From contig NZ_LYPL01000003.1 of assembly GCF_001662075.1 (NCBI RefSeq), positions 124,001-188,000 on the forward strand: a stretch of 64,000 bases of DNA, read 5' to 3'. The stretch comes from Rhizobium bangladeshense. Its GTDB lineage: Bacteria; Pseudomonadota; Alphaproteobacteria; Rhizobiales; Rhizobiaceae. Shown here in pieces: positions 24,877 to 34,256 of this stretch (position 1 is its first letter; the number at the start of each line of letters is the position of its first letter). The position numbers were made by a program, and so were the translations under genes. The notes below the pieces were generated by a model. The model was not told the origin of the DNA. It searched no databases and saw only the letters and a program-made list of their open reading frames with translations.

Positions 24877-27666
24877 ATGGCATTGAATATTCTGGACACG
24901 AACGGCGCCACAATTACCAAGACCGGCGCTGAGTTCGAAGCCTACGATGTGATCCGCAACTCCGAAGCCAATCCTTCCGCCCCAGTCTCCCTCACCATTT
25001 CCGATTCGTCCGTGGTGGATCTGGCCGACGAGCTGGGCTCGGTTTCCGCAAACGTAATCGGCACAAGCGGCGACAACACGATAAGCACGGGCGCCGGCAA
25101 CGATACGATTTCGGGCGGCGACGGCGCAGACACGCTGAGCGGCGGCAACGGCGACGACACGATCTACGGTGATGCGGGCAACGACAAGCTGATCGGCGGT
25201 GATGGCAACGACAGAATTACTGATGGTGGTTTTGACTTTGTGTGGGGACCTGGTGGCCCGCAACCTGAAATCATCGACATCGACGCCGGCGAGGGCAACG
25301 ATACAGTAACCATTGAGCGATTCGCTCTAACGAAATCGGGAACGATCGATGGCGGTGCCGGGATCGACACCTTGCGAGCCTCGGCGCTCCGCAGCCTGAC
25401 GATCGAGAACGTCGAAGTGCTTGAACTGGCCGATTTCCAGGTAAGCGGCTCGAGCGCGCAGTTCGAAAGCTTCGACAAGATCGCCAGGTCAACCGATCCC
25501 TTCTTCAATTTTGACCCCTCTTTGACCGTGACGGACAGCGCCCACCTCGATCTTTCCGACGAACTGGGGGTTCTCGACACTCTTGTCAGCGGCTTCTCCG
25601 GCATCGACGTCAAAACAGGCGACGGCAATGACGAATTGAGGGGCAGCGGCGTAAACGACATTCTCGACGGCGGTGGCGGCAACGACATCATTGATGGCAA
25701 CGACGGCAACGACAGATTGACCGGCGGCGACGGCAGCGACACCATCGATGGCGGCGCCGGGGTCGACACGGCGGTCTTTTCAGGCAATTTCGCGAGTTAC
25801 TCCCTTGGGTTCGAAAACGGAAGCTATGTTGTCACCAGCGTACTTGAGGGCACGGACAGACTGACGGAGGTCGAACTCGCGCGCTTTGCCGATGGCGTCT
25901 ACGATTTCGCCACCCAGACTTTCACGGTCAATAGCACCGAGCCGCCTACTCCTTTGAATATCCTCGAGACGCACGGCGCCACGATTACAAAGACCGGGGC
26001 CGAGTTCGAAGCCTACGACGTCATCCGCGACTCCGAGATCAACCCTCTCGTCGCGGTCAACCTGGTCATCTCTGATTCCGGCACGGTAGACCTTTCCGAC
26101 GAGCTGGGCTCAGGCTCCGCCAATATCACCGGCTCAAGCGGGAACAATGCGATCACCACAGGCGCCGGCAATGACAATATCAAGGGCGGTGACGGCAATG
26201 ACACGCTGAACGGCGAGGTCGGAAACGATCAGCTTCATGGCGGCGATGGCCATGACACGCTGAATGGCGGTGACGGCAATGACCAGCTCTGGGGCGACAT
26301 CGGAAATGACATTATGAGAGGCGGCGCGGGTAACGATACGATCTCGGATGGTGAGCTTTTTGGTCTTGCCTCTGAAGTGGTTGATATCGATGCGGGCGAC
26401 GGTAGCGATGCCATAACTCTTGAGACATTCGCCCCAATGAATTCCGGAACGATCGATGGCGGCGCCGGGATCGATACGTTGCAGATAAGCTCGCTCCAGG
26501 GCCTGACGATCAAGAACGTCGAGATTCTTGAAACCGCCGGATGGTCGGTCGCCGGTTCGAGCGCGCAGCTCGAAAGCTTCGACAAGATCGTCTGGTCAAC
26601 CGATCCATTCGGCGACTTTCGGGCAGCGGTGGCTCTGACGGACAGCGCTCATCTCGATCTCTCCGACGAACTGGGAAATCTCGGAGCTTTCATCGATGGC
26701 CACGCCTCCGGCATTGACGTCAAGGCAGGTAGCGGCGACGACGAGTTTACTGGCACCGACGGCAACGACATTTTCGACGGCAGCGGCGGCAACGATGTTC
26801 TCAATGGCAATGCCGGCGATGACAAATTGACCGGCGGCGCCAGCGACGATGCCATCGATGGCGGCGCCGGCACCGACACCGCGATATTCTCAGGCAATTT
26901 CGCCAATTATTCCCTCGCGCTCGACAATGGCAATCACGTCGTGACAAGCGCCGCGGAAGGGACGGATACGCTGAAAGGCATCGAATTTGCGCGGTTTGCC
27001 GATGGCGTTTATGATTTCGCCACGGAAGTCTTCACGCCCAAGAGCAACGCCACGCCGACCAGTATCCAGCTCTCGAAAACCGCGCTGTCCGAGGACACAC
27101 CGATCTGGACGACGGTCGGCCTGCTCAGCGCCAAGGACGCCGATGGCGACGCCCTCACCTACACGCTCATCGACGGCGCCGGCGATCACTTCCGCCTGAA
27201 GGGCAACCGCATCGTCACCTCGAAGGCGCTGGACTACGAGACGGCCAAGTCGCACACGATCAAGGTGGCGGTCTCCGACGGTAAGGTCACCGTCGAGAAG
27301 GACATCACCATCAACGTGCTCGACGTCAACGAGGCCCCGGTCAACCAAGCGCCGATCAAGCTCTCCTTCTCGCGCAGCTCGATCTCCGAGAATGTCGCGA
27401 TCGGCACCTCGGTCGGCCTGCTCTCCGCCGTCGATCCGGAAGGCGGCGTGGTCAAGTGGCGGCTGACCGATAATGCCGACGGCATCTTCAAGCTCGTCGG
27501 CAACAAGATCCAGACCAAGGCGGCGATCGACTACGAAAGCACCCACAGCCTGACCTTCACCGCCGAGGCCTATGACGCCGCCGGCAACGTCACCAGCCAC
27601 GACTTCACGCTGGCCGTGAAGGACGTCTTCGAGCCGTCAAGCCTGCTGCACGACGCCTTGATCTAG
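24877..27666 (+). CDS. Large RTX/cadherin-like secreted calcium-binding protein 1
   Basis: A 929-aa acidic protein without an N-terminal signal peptide, as expected for type I secretion. It contains two modules of about 355 residues, each opening with LNI-L-GATITKTGAEFEAYDV. Each carries blocks of Ca-binding RTX nonapeptides (GGDGADTLSGGNGDDTIYGD and similar) separated by a beta-rich unit (TIDGGAGIDTL, LTI-NVE-LE, SSAQ-ESFDKI, TDSAHLDLSDELG). Residues from about 720 hold two cadherin-like repeats (LSAKDADGDALTYTL; LSAVDPEGGVVKWRL). The C-terminus VFEPSSLLHDALI may be the secretion signal. Rhizobial adhesins exported by PrsD-PrsE are the closest functional idea. GGGGAAAG precedes the ATG. Confidence 0.88.
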   Translation: MALNILDTNGATITKTGAEFEAYDVIRNSEANPSAPVSLTISDSSVVDLADELGSVSANVIGTSGDNTISTGAGNDTISGGDGADTLSGGNGDDTIYGDAGNDKLIGGDGNDRITDGGFDFVWGPGGPQPEIIDIDAGEGNDTVTIERFALTKSGTIDGGAGIDTLRASALRSLTIENVEVLELADFQVSGSSAQFESFDKIARSTDPFFNFDPSLTVTDSAHLDLSDELGVLDTLVSGFSGIDVKTGDGNDELRGSGVNDILDGGGGNDIIDGNDGNDRLTGGDGSDTIDGGAGVDTAVFSGNFASYSLGFENGSYVVTSVLEGTDRLTEVELARFADGVYDFATQTFTVNSTEPPTPLNILETHGATITKTGAEFEAYDVIRDSEINPLVAVNLVISDSGTVDLSDELGSGSANITGSSGNNAITTGAGNDNIKGGDGNDTLNGEVGNDQLHGGDGHDTLNGGDGNDQLWGDIGNDIMRGGAGNDTISDGELFGLASEVVDIDAGDGSDAITLETFAPMNSGTIDGGAGIDTLQISSLQGLTIKNVEILETAGWSVAGSSAQLESFDKIVWSTDPFGDFRAAVALTDSAHLDLSDELGNLGAFIDGHASGIDVKAGSGDDEFTGTDGNDIFDGSGGNDVLNGNAGDDKLTGGASDDAIDGGAGTDTAIFSGNFANYSLALDNGNHVVTSAAEGTDTLKGIEFARFADGVYDFATEVFTPKSNATPTSIQLSKTALSEDTPIWTTVGLLSAKDADGDALTYTLIDGAGDHFRLKGNRIVTSKALDYETAKSHTIKVAVSDGKVTVEKDITINVLDVNEAPVNQAPIKLSFSRSSISENVAIGTSVGLLSAVDPEGGVVKWRLTDNADGIFKLVGNKIQTKAAIDYESTHSLTFTAEAYDAAGNVTSHDFTLAVKDVFEPSSLLHDALI
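27101..27634 (+). repeat. 534-bp near-identical block, copy 1
   Basis: This segment of the first RTX gene is repeated at 30109-30642 in the second, exactly 3008 bp downstream. I count four base differences. It encodes the two cadherin-like repeats and the start of the C-terminal tail. The upstream RTX regions of the two genes are far less alike. Confidence 0.9.
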
Positions 27667-27683
27667 CCCGCGCCGCTACCGAT

Positions 27684-27706
27684 CAAGGGCGCACCCTGCG
27701 CCCTTG
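27684..27706. terminator. Hairpin after the first RTX gene
   Basis: CAAGGGCGCA-CCC-TGCGCCCTTG is a perfect 10-bp stem starting 18 bp after the stop codon. There is no T run, so it may attenuate or protect the mRNA rather than act as a classical terminator. A further hairpin CCAGCAC/GTGCTGG follows at 27781-27801. Confidence 0.5.
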
Positions 27707-27899
27707 GACGCGGACCAACCTCCGAACGGCTCGATCAAATCAGCCGCGCCGACTGAATGCGTCGGCGCGCCCCGCTTAAACCAGCACCGCTCCAGTGCTG
27801 GCAGCTTCCAACTTACGGCGGCCGAATCTCCGAATGCGGCGGCCACCGTCCCGTCATCCGCTCTTTCAGAGAGCAACACATCTTTTGGAAAGTTTGAAT

Positions 27900-30680
27900 A
27901 TGGCCTTGAATGTTCTGAATACGAACGGCGCACCGATTACCAAAACCGGTGCCGAGTTCGAAGCTTACGACGTGATCCGCTACTCCGAAGCTAATCCTCT
28001 GGCCGCTGTCACCCTCCAAATTTCGGGTTCGGGCGCCTCAGACCTTGCCGATGAGCTGGGATCGGTTTCCGCAGCGGTGACAGGCTCAAGCAGCGCCAAT
28101 GTCATCACAACCGGCGCAGGCAACGACACCATACTGGCTGGCGGCGGGGCAGACACGCTGAACGGCGGAATCGGCAACGATTTGATCAATGGCGAAACCG
28201 GCAATGACACGCTGAATGGTGGGGACGGAAATGACCGGCTGTTCGGCGGCCTCGGCAATGACGTCATCAAAGGGGGCGCGGGCGACGACACAATTGTTGA
28301 TGGCGATTTTTTTTCGGACGTTCCTGAGACTTTCAATATCGATGGCGGTATTGGCAATGACACCGTGGCTGTATCGAAGGGTATGTTCACTACGGTATCC
28401 GGAACAGTCGACGGCGGCGCCGGCACCGACAAACTGCAAGCCGCCGATATCACGGGCCTGACGATCAAGAACTTCGAAATCCTCGAGACCGGGCCACAAA
28501 CTGTGCTCGCATCGGCCGCACAGCTCGAAAGCTTCGACAAGATCGTCAGTCAGTATCAAGGCATGGACATCACCGTGAGCTTGACAGATGGCTCCCATGT
28601 TGACCTCTCCGACGAACTGGCAAGCGGCACAGTGCACATCTATGGCAGAGTCTCGGGCATCGACGTCACGACCGGGAGCAGCGAAGACCGCTTGTACGGA
28701 ACGGACGGCAACGATATTTTCAACGCAGGCGTGGGAAATGATGTCTTAGACGGCAAGGACGGAAATGACTTGCTGATCGGTGGTGAGGGCAACGACTATA
28801 TCTACGGTAGGGCCGGAAATGACGTCATCCGAGGCGGAACGGGCGACGATATAATCGTCGATGGCGATGTCTTTTCCATCGAAGGATCCGGAGTCTTCGA
28901 TATTGATGCAGGCGACGGCAATGATAGCATCGACTTAGAGACCTACGCTGTCGCATTTTCCGGAATAATCGACGGGGGCGCCGGCACCGACAAGCTGCAG
29001 ACTTCCAAGCTGACCGGCCTGACGGTCAAGAATGTCGAAATTCTTGAAACCGCGGGGTCGATGGTTTCCGGGTCGGCCGCGCAGTTCGAGAGCTTCGAAA
29101 AAATTGTTTATAACGAGGGCGAGAGCAACCTCCTCGCCCAGCTGACGTTGACCGACAGCGCGCATCTCGATCTTTCCGAAGAACTTGCAAACCGTGGGGC
29201 GGAGATCAAAGGCACCGCCTTCGGCATCGACGTCAGGACCGGCGGCGGCAATGACCGGTTGACCGGCGCTGGTGGTAACGACATTCTCGACGGCGGCGCG
29301 GGCAATGACCAGATTTTCGGCGGCGCTGGAAATGACATCATCAGGGCTGGCGCGGGCGATGACAAGATCACCGACGGCGACAATGTGTCCACCGCTCCTG
29401 AAATCTTCGACATTGACGCCGGCGATGGCAATGATGCCATCAACCTGCAGACACACTCTTCCGCGCTTTCCGGAACGATCGATGGCGGCGCCGGCACGGA
29501 TACGCTGCGTGTGATCGAGCCGACTTTAGGCCCTGGAGAGGAGTTCATCGGGCTTGCCGGATTCACGATCAAAAACGTCGAAATTCTTGAAACAGCAGGA
29601 GCCCAGGTTTTCGCTTCGGCCGCCCAATTCGATAGCTTCGACAAGATCGTCATATATGACAAGCTGGGCTATGAGAGCGACGTACTCTCCTTGGTATTGA
29701 CGGACAGCGCCCATGTCGACCTCTCCGACGAGCTGGCAAACCACCACGTCGATATTTTCGGCAGCGCCTTCGGCATGGACGTCAAGACCGGCGCCGGCGA
29801 CGACTATTTCTTCGGGACTGACGGCAACGACAGGTTCGAAGGCGGCGCGGGCAACGACGTGCTGTTTGGCGGCGCCGGCATCGACACGGCGGTCTTCTCC
29901 AGCAATTTCGCCAACTACTCCTTCTCGACGAACAATGGCGATCACATTCTGACGAGCGCCAAGGAAGGGACGGATACGCTAAATAACGTCGAGTTCGCAC
30001 GTTTTGCCGATGGCGTCTACGATTTCACCAAGGGAAGGTTCACGGCCGATCACAACGCCGCACCGACCAATATTCAGCTCTCGAAAACCGCCCTTTCCGA
30101 GAGCACCCCGATCTGGACGACGGTCGGCCTGCTCAGCGCCAAGGACGCCGATGGCGACGCCCTCACCTACACGCTCATCGACGGCGCCGGCGACCACTTC
30201 CGGCTGAAGGGCAACCGCATCGTCACCTCGAAGGCGCTGGACTACGAGACGGCCAAGTCGCACACGATCAAGGTGGCGGTCTCCGACGGTAAGGTCACCG
30301 TCGAGAAGGACATCACCATCAACGTGCTCGACGTCAACGAGGCCCCGGTCAACCAAGCGCCGATCAAGCTCTCCTTCTCGCGCAGCTCGATCTCCGAGAA
30401 TGTCGCGATCGGCACCTCGGTCGGCCTGCTCTCCGCCGTCGATCCGGAAGGCGGCGTGGTCAAGTGGCGGCTGACCGATAATGCCGACGGCATCTTCAAG
30501 CTCGTCGGCAACAAGATCCAGACCAAGGCGGCGATCGACTACGAAAGCACCCACAGCCTGACCTTCACCGCCGAGGCCTATGACGCCGCCGGCAACGCCA
30601 CCAGCCACGACTTCACGCTGGCCGTAAAGGACGTCTTCGAGCTGTCGTCTCCGAACCTCGCACATGAGGCGCTGGTCTAG
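27900..30680 (+). CDS. Large RTX/cadherin-like secreted calcium-binding protein 2
   Basis: A 926-aa tandem paralogue of the preceding gene, also lacking a signal peptide. It opens MALNVLNTNGAPITKTGAEF once. It then has three copies of a unit of about 150-170 residues built as DGGAGTD-L, LTGLTVKNVEILETAG, SAAQFESF-KI, LTDSAHLDLS-ELAN, then RTX nonapeptides (GGNDILDGGAGNDQIFGGAG). The C-terminal cadherin-like pair is almost identical to that of protein 1; the tail is VFELSSPNLAHEALV. The leader CACATCTTTTGGAAAG before the ATG mirrors GCATCTTTTGGGGAAAG before gene 1. The frame is open upstream, but the matching N-termini fix the start. Confidence 0.88.
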   Translation: MALNVLNTNGAPITKTGAEFEAYDVIRYSEANPLAAVTLQISGSGASDLADELGSVSAAVTGSSSANVITTGAGNDTILAGGGADTLNGGIGNDLINGETGNDTLNGGDGNDRLFGGLGNDVIKGGAGDDTIVDGDFFSDVPETFNIDGGIGNDTVAVSKGMFTTVSGTVDGGAGTDKLQAADITGLTIKNFEILETGPQTVLASAAQLESFDKIVSQYQGMDITVSLTDGSHVDLSDELASGTVHIYGRVSGIDVTTGSSEDRLYGTDGNDIFNAGVGNDVLDGKDGNDLLIGGEGNDYIYGRAGNDVIRGGTGDDIIVDGDVFSIEGSGVFDIDAGDGNDSIDLETYAVAFSGIIDGGAGTDKLQTSKLTGLTVKNVEILETAGSMVSGSAAQFESFEKIVYNEGESNLLAQLTLTDSAHLDLSEELANRGAEIKGTAFGIDVRTGGGNDRLTGAGGNDILDGGAGNDQIFGGAGNDIIRAGAGDDKITDGDNVSTAPEIFDIDAGDGNDAINLQTHSSALSGTIDGGAGTDTLRVIEPTLGPGEEFIGLAGFTIKNVEILETAGAQVFASAAQFDSFDKIVIYDKLGYESDVLSLVLTDSAHVDLSDELANHHVDIFGSAFGMDVKTGAGDDYFFGTDGNDRFEGGAGNDVLFGGAGIDTAVFSSNFANYSFSTNNGDHILTSAKEGTDTLNNVEFARFADGVYDFTKGRFTADHNAAPTNIQLSKTALSESTPIWTTVGLLSAKDADGDALTYTLIDGAGDHFRLKGNRIVTSKALDYETAKSHTIKVAVSDGKVTVEKDITINVLDVNEAPVNQAPIKLSFSRSSISENVAIGTSVGLLSAVDPEGGVVKWRLTDNADGIFKLVGNKIQTKAAIDYESTHSLTFTAEAYDAAGNATSHDFTLAVKDVFELSSPNLAHEALV
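30109..30642 (+). repeat. 534-bp near-identical block, copy 2
   Basis: This is the partner of 27101-27634 with four differences seen by eye, two of them in the first 100 bp and two near the end. The sharp loss of identity on both sides is what gene conversion or recent recombination would leave. Confidence 0.9.
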
Positions 30681-30726
30681 CACGACAGTTGCCGCCAACC
30701 AGAGATGCGTCGTAGGCGGCTGTCAA

Positions 30727-30764
30727 CACCGGTGGGGTTAGCAGTCTTGCGAGCCCCACCGGTG
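30727..30764 (+). terminator. Hairpin after the second RTX gene
   Basis: CACCGGTGGGG (30727-30737) and CCCCACCGGTG (30754-30764) are perfect inverted 11-bp arms around a 16-base loop, about 45 bp after the stop codon. No long T run follows. It is a probable transcript end. Confidence 0.5.
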
Positions 30765-30899
30765 AGACTCTTCCGGCGGTCGTCGCGGGCACCGCCCGGA
30801 AACGGCCGGGCCGGCGGCCATGCTGTACCCTCCGAAAATGCCGCTCCACGTTGACGCTCGTTTCGGCTATGATTCTCCACCCATCCGAGGAGAGCCTGC

Positions 30900-31367
30900 A
30901 TGCGTCTGTCCACATTCATCCTCGCCCTTGCCGTCTCGGCCTTCGCGGCCCTGCCCGCCGCGGCGGAGACCTACAAGACGCCGAAAGCGCTGCTCAAGGC
31001 GCTTTACAGCTACGACACCGATAGAAGCGACGCCGAGGCGCCCTCGCCCTATTCGATCTTCTTTTCCGACCACCTGAACAGGCTTCTCCAGGCAGATCTC
31101 GACAACACGCCGGAGGGTGATGTCGGCGCGGTCGATTTCGATCCTGTCATTGCAGGCCAGGACGGCGAAGCGAGCAACGTCCGGATCGGCCAGCCGATCC
31201 TACTGGACGACAAGGCCGAAGTGGAAGTGCAGTTCAAAAACGGCGAGGAAGTCACGCTGTTCTACACTTTGGTGCGCGAGCACGGCGGCTGGAAGGTCGA
31301 CGACATCGCCAATCAGAAAGGCGATGCTCCCTGGAGCCTGACCGCGCTGTTGGGGGATGCGCAGTAG
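30900..31367 (+). CDS. Secreted DUF3828 family protein
   Basis: A 155-aa protein with the signal peptide MRLSTFILALAVSAFAALPA (cleavage near AAA-ETY). The mature part TPKALLKALYSYDTDRSDAE, GAVDFDPVIAGQDGEASNV and LVREHGGWKVDDIANQKGD matches the NTF2-like DUF3828 pattern. It is likely periplasmic; function unknown. CCGAGGAGAG is upstream of the ATG at 30900. Confidence 0.78.
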   Translation: MRLSTFILALAVSAFAALPAAAETYKTPKALLKALYSYDTDRSDAEAPSPYSIFFSDHLNRLLQADLDNTPEGDVGAVDFDPVIAGQDGEASNVRIGQPILLDDKAEVEVQFKNGEEVTLFYTLVREHGGWKVDDIANQKGDAPWSLTALLGDAQ

Positions 31368-31869
31368 GCGGCGGCAAACCCAAGCGCGCTGCCCTCTTCT
31401 GCTCGTCAGAGAAGCGTGCCCGGCATGTCGGCAACGAGACAGCGCATGCACCGAGCGCGAGTAAAGAGCAATGCAGGGTTGCTGCGCATCGCCTCGTTCC
31501 GTTTCGGCACGCCGATCCCGCTATGGCACAGCCGTGCAAGCATCTGCCAACTTTTCGTCAAGTATCTGAATCTTCGGCATTTCCTGTCACGATAAGCGGC
31601 ATGCCACAATAATGGCGCTTGCCTTTTGACCGAAATGATGGCACGAATCCACCTACTCGGGCATTAGCATGCCGGTGACTGGACTGATGTGGCAATCCCT
31701 TCCGTTACGGAAGGAGACGCGGGAATACCCGCCTGCGTAGACGTTCTTTCCCCGTACGTGACTTCTCCGACTGACCCTTCGTCCCATCGATTCGGGGCGA
31801 AAGCTAAAGCCGTCCGCTTCCCCTCGGGGGCGCGGATACTAGACAGACTAAGGGAAAAGGACGATCCCA
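31368..31869. other. Spacer and probable long cspA leader
   Basis: No supported gene lies in these 502 bp. The first 250 bp have only short random frames. From about 31630 the sequence looks like promoter plus 5' leader for the cold-shock gene; hairpins are given separately. Confidence 0.5.
31698..31732 (+). promoter_or_regulatory. Tandem hairpins in the cspA leader
   Basis: CCTTCCG-TTA-CGGAAGG (31698-31714) and GCGGG-AATA-CCCGC (31719-31732) are perfect stems four bases apart, about 140-170 bp before the cspA start. cspA mRNAs in other bacteria have long structured, temperature-sensitive leaders, so a similar role is plausible here. Whether this is the leader depends on the unmapped transcription start. 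Confidence 0.4.
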
Positions 31870-32082
31870 ATGGCCACCAAAGGCACCGTAAAATTCTTCA
31901 ACCAGGACAAGGGTTTTGGTTTCATCACGCCGGACGGCGGCGCAAAGGACGTTTTCGTCCACATCTCCGCGCTGCAGGCTTCTGGCATCCAGTCGCTGCG
32001 CGAAGGCCAGCAGGTTACCTTCGACACCGAGCCGGACCGCATGGGCAAGGGCCCGAAGGCCGTCAACATCTCGGCTTCGTAA
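31870..32082 (+). CDS. cspA: Cold-shock protein CspA
   Basis: A 70-aa single cold-shock domain. It starts [20 protein letters not shown] with RNP1 (KGFGFI) and continues [13 protein letters not shown] with RNP2. It is an RNA chaperone binding single-stranded nucleic acid. Length and motifs are standard for alphaproteobacterial CspA. AAGGGAAAAGGA precedes the ATG. Several cspA paralogues are normal in rhizobia, so the exact paralogue is uncertain. Confidence 0.93.
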   Translation: MATKGTVKFFNQDKGFGFITPDGGAKDVFVHISALQASGIQSLREGQQVTFDTEPDRMGKGPKAVNISAS

Positions 32083-32265
32083 GTCAGATTTCCGCTTTCT
32101 GCGGCATGAACGGCGCTCCGCAAGGGGCGCCGTTTTCGTTTACGCTTGCGAATTTGTCGATCGCACCGGCAAGTGTTATATGCGCCCTTTATGATAACCC
32201 GCCGGCGCGCGGCAGGAACGGCGCCCTGCCACGGCAGCCTGCGACCAAAGGAACAAGAAACGTCG

Positions 32266-33267
32266 ATGACGCAGAAAAGGCCGATTTTTGCGGTCGCCCC
32301 GATGATCGACTGGACGGATCGGCATTGCCGCTATTTCCACCGCCAGATCAGCCGCCAGGCGCTGCTCTATACCGAGATGGTGGTCGCCGATGCGATCATC
32401 CACGGCCCGCGCGAGCGGCTGCTCGGCCATGACGTGGCCGAACATCCGCTGGCGCTGCAGCTCGGCGGATCGGATCCGGACAAGCTTGCCGAGACGGTGA
32501 AGATCGCCGAACCCTATGGCTATGACGAGATCAACCTTAATGTCGGCTGCCCCTCCGACCGCGTGCAATCGGGCACCTTCGGCGCCTGCCTGATGCTGAC
32601 GCCGGAGACGGTGGCCGCATGCGTCGCGGCGATGAAGGCCGTCGCGACCGCGCCGGTGACGGTGAAATGCCGCATCGGCGTCGACGAGCAGGAGCCGGAA
32701 GTGGCCCTACCCGCGCTTATTTCTCGTGTTCTCGATGCCGGCGCCGATGCGATCTGGATCCACGCGCGCAAGGCCTGGCTGAAGGGCCTCAGCCCGAAGG
32801 AGAACCGCGAGATCCCGCCGCTCGACTACGAGATCGTCTACCGGATGAAACAGCGCTGGCCCGAGGTTTTCATCGGCATCAACGGCGGCATCCGCACGCT
32901 CGACGAGGCCGCGAGCCACCTCACCCATGTCGACGGCGTCATGCTCGGCCGGGCGGCCTACCAGAATGCGGCTGTGCTTGCCGACGTCGACCACCGCTTC
33001 TTCGGCGCGCCGGCGGCCGAACCCGACTGGCAGGCGCTGTGCGGGCGGATGATGGCCTATGCCGAGCGCCATATCGCCGGCGGCGGCCGGCTGCAGCACG
33101 TCGCCCGCCACATGGTCGGCCTTTTCACCGGCCTGCCCGGCGCCCGGCGCTACCGCCAGATCCTCTCCACCGACGCGGCAAAAAGCGGCGCCGGACCGGA
33201 GGTGCTGGCGGCAGCCTTCGCGGCCGTGGATTTTTCCGGAGCGGAGCAGGAAGCGGTCAGCGCCTGA
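32266..33267 (+). CDS. dusA: tRNA-dihydrouridine(20/20a) synthase DusA
   Basis: A 333-aa FMN-dependent enzyme reducing U20/U20a in the tRNA D-loop. The N-terminal FAVAPMIDWTDRHCRYFHRQ is the DusA signature. LALQLGGSDP leads to INLNVGCPSDRVQSGTFGAC with catalytic Cys95, then VTVKCRIGVD, IHARKAWLKGLSPKENREIP and FIGINGGIRT for flavin and phosphate binding. The C-terminal helical domain ends LLAAAFAAVDF-like. I use the ATG at 32266, which gives the family N-terminus; the longer frame from 32146 is not supported. Confidence 0.95.
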   Translation: MTQKRPIFAVAPMIDWTDRHCRYFHRQISRQALLYTEMVVADAIIHGPRERLLGHDVAEHPLALQLGGSDPDKLAETVKIAEPYGYDEINLNVGCPSDRVQSGTFGACLMLTPETVAACVAAMKAVATAPVTVKCRIGVDEQEPEVALPALISRVLDAGADAIWIHARKAWLKGLSPKENREIPPLDYEIVYRMKQRWPEVFIGINGGIRTLDEAASHLTHVDGVMLGRAAYQNAAVLADVDHRFFGAPAAEPDWQALCGRMMAYAERHIAGGGRLQHVARHMVGLFTGLPGARRYRQILSTDAAKSGAGPEVLAAAFAAVDFSGAEQEAVSA

Positions 33268-33299
33268 CGTAACGTTATGCCTTCGTCGCTACCCACGGC

Positions 33300-34256
33300 T
33301 TAAGACCGCGCAATCGGCAGCAAGATCTTCTTCTCGATCCGGCCGGCCACCGAGAACACCAGGATTTCCGTTTCTTTGCCGATCCGGCTGCCATCCATCA
33401 GTCTGACAATATCGTCGACGCCGCCGACCGGGCTGGCGTCAATGGCGAGGATATAATCGCCCTCCTGCAGCCCGCCCTTTGCCGCCGGCCCGTCCGGCTC
33501 GACACGCCGGATGCGAACAGAGGTCGTTAGCACCGTTCCCGCCGCTAGCGCGACCCGGCGCGGCAGCACGATCGTGTCGCCGGCAATTCCGATGAAAGCA
33601 CGCCGCACCTGGCCGTAGCGGAGGATTTCCGAGACGACGAAATTGGCCGTATTCGAGGCCACGGCAAAGGCAATGCTCTGCGCGCCCTGAATCACGGCGG
33701 TGTTGACGCCGATGACCTCGCCACCCGAAGACACCAGCGGCCCGCCGGAGTTGCCGGGATTGAGCGCGGCGTCGGTCTGGATGACATCTTCCATCAGCCG
33801 GCCGCTTGCCGCCCGCATCGAGCGGCCGAGCGCCGAGACGATGCCGGCAGTGACGGTCCATTCGAAGCCCAGCGGGTTTCCGATCGCAATCGCGATATGA
33901 CCCCTGCGCAGGCGCTGGGAGTCCCCGAGCTTCGCCCAGGTCCCGGTGCTCGCATTGGCCCGAACAAGGGCGATATCGGTATCGACATCGCGGCCGAGCA
34001 CACGCCCCTCGGTGATGAATCCGTCCGGCGTCGTGATGCGAACGAGCTTGGCGTCGTCGACGACATGGCTGTTGGTGACGATCAGGCCATCGGGCGAGAC
34101 GGCAAAGCCCGACCCGTGCCCCTGCCGGCCTCCCACCCGCTCGATCCGGCTTACCGCCGGCCCGACCATGTCGACGGCGGCTGCGATCGATTGCGAATAG
34201 GCATCGATCAGCGCCCCGTCATCCTGCGGGGCGATGTCCTTATCCATGTAACCCAT
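33300..34256 (-). CDS. HtrA/DegP-like serine protease with PDZ domain, no visible signal peptide
   Basis: A 318-aa trypsin-like protease. The catalytic triad is His64 (VTNSHVVDD), Asp94 (DVDTDIALVRA) and Ser170 (NPGNSGGPLV). A PDZ domain covers about residues 225-315 (RRVEPDGPAAKGGLQEGDYI). The usual DegP signal peptide is absent: from the ATG at 34256 (AGAGGA upstream) the protein starts MGYMDKDIAPQDDGALIDAY. The frame extends 40 codons further, with a weakly hydrophobic IAIAIALPAAGRPLLP stretch, but no ribosome site was seen. It may act in the cytoplasm. Confidence 0.88.
   Translation of the reverse strand: MGYMDKDIAPQDDGALIDAYSQSIAAAVDMVGPAVSRIERVGGRQGHGSGFAVSPDGLIVTNSHVVDDAKLVRITTPDGFITEGRVLGRDVDTDIALVRANASTGTWAKLGDSQRLRRGHIAIAIGNPLGFEWTVTAGIVSALGRSMRAASGRLMEDVIQTDAALNPGNSGGPLVSSGGEVIGVNTAVIQGAQSIAFAVASNTANFVVSEILRYGQVRRAFIGIAGDTIVLPRRVALAAGTVLTTSVRIRRVEPDGPAAKGGLQEGDYILAIDASPVGGVDDIVRLMDGSRIGKETEILVFSVAGRIEKKILLPIARS

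Noticed and set aside
25164..30698. Minus-strand frames opposite the RTX genes
   Set aside because: Created by the repetitive GGCGGC/GACGAC composition of the RTX repeats; they mirror the duplication but show no protein family.
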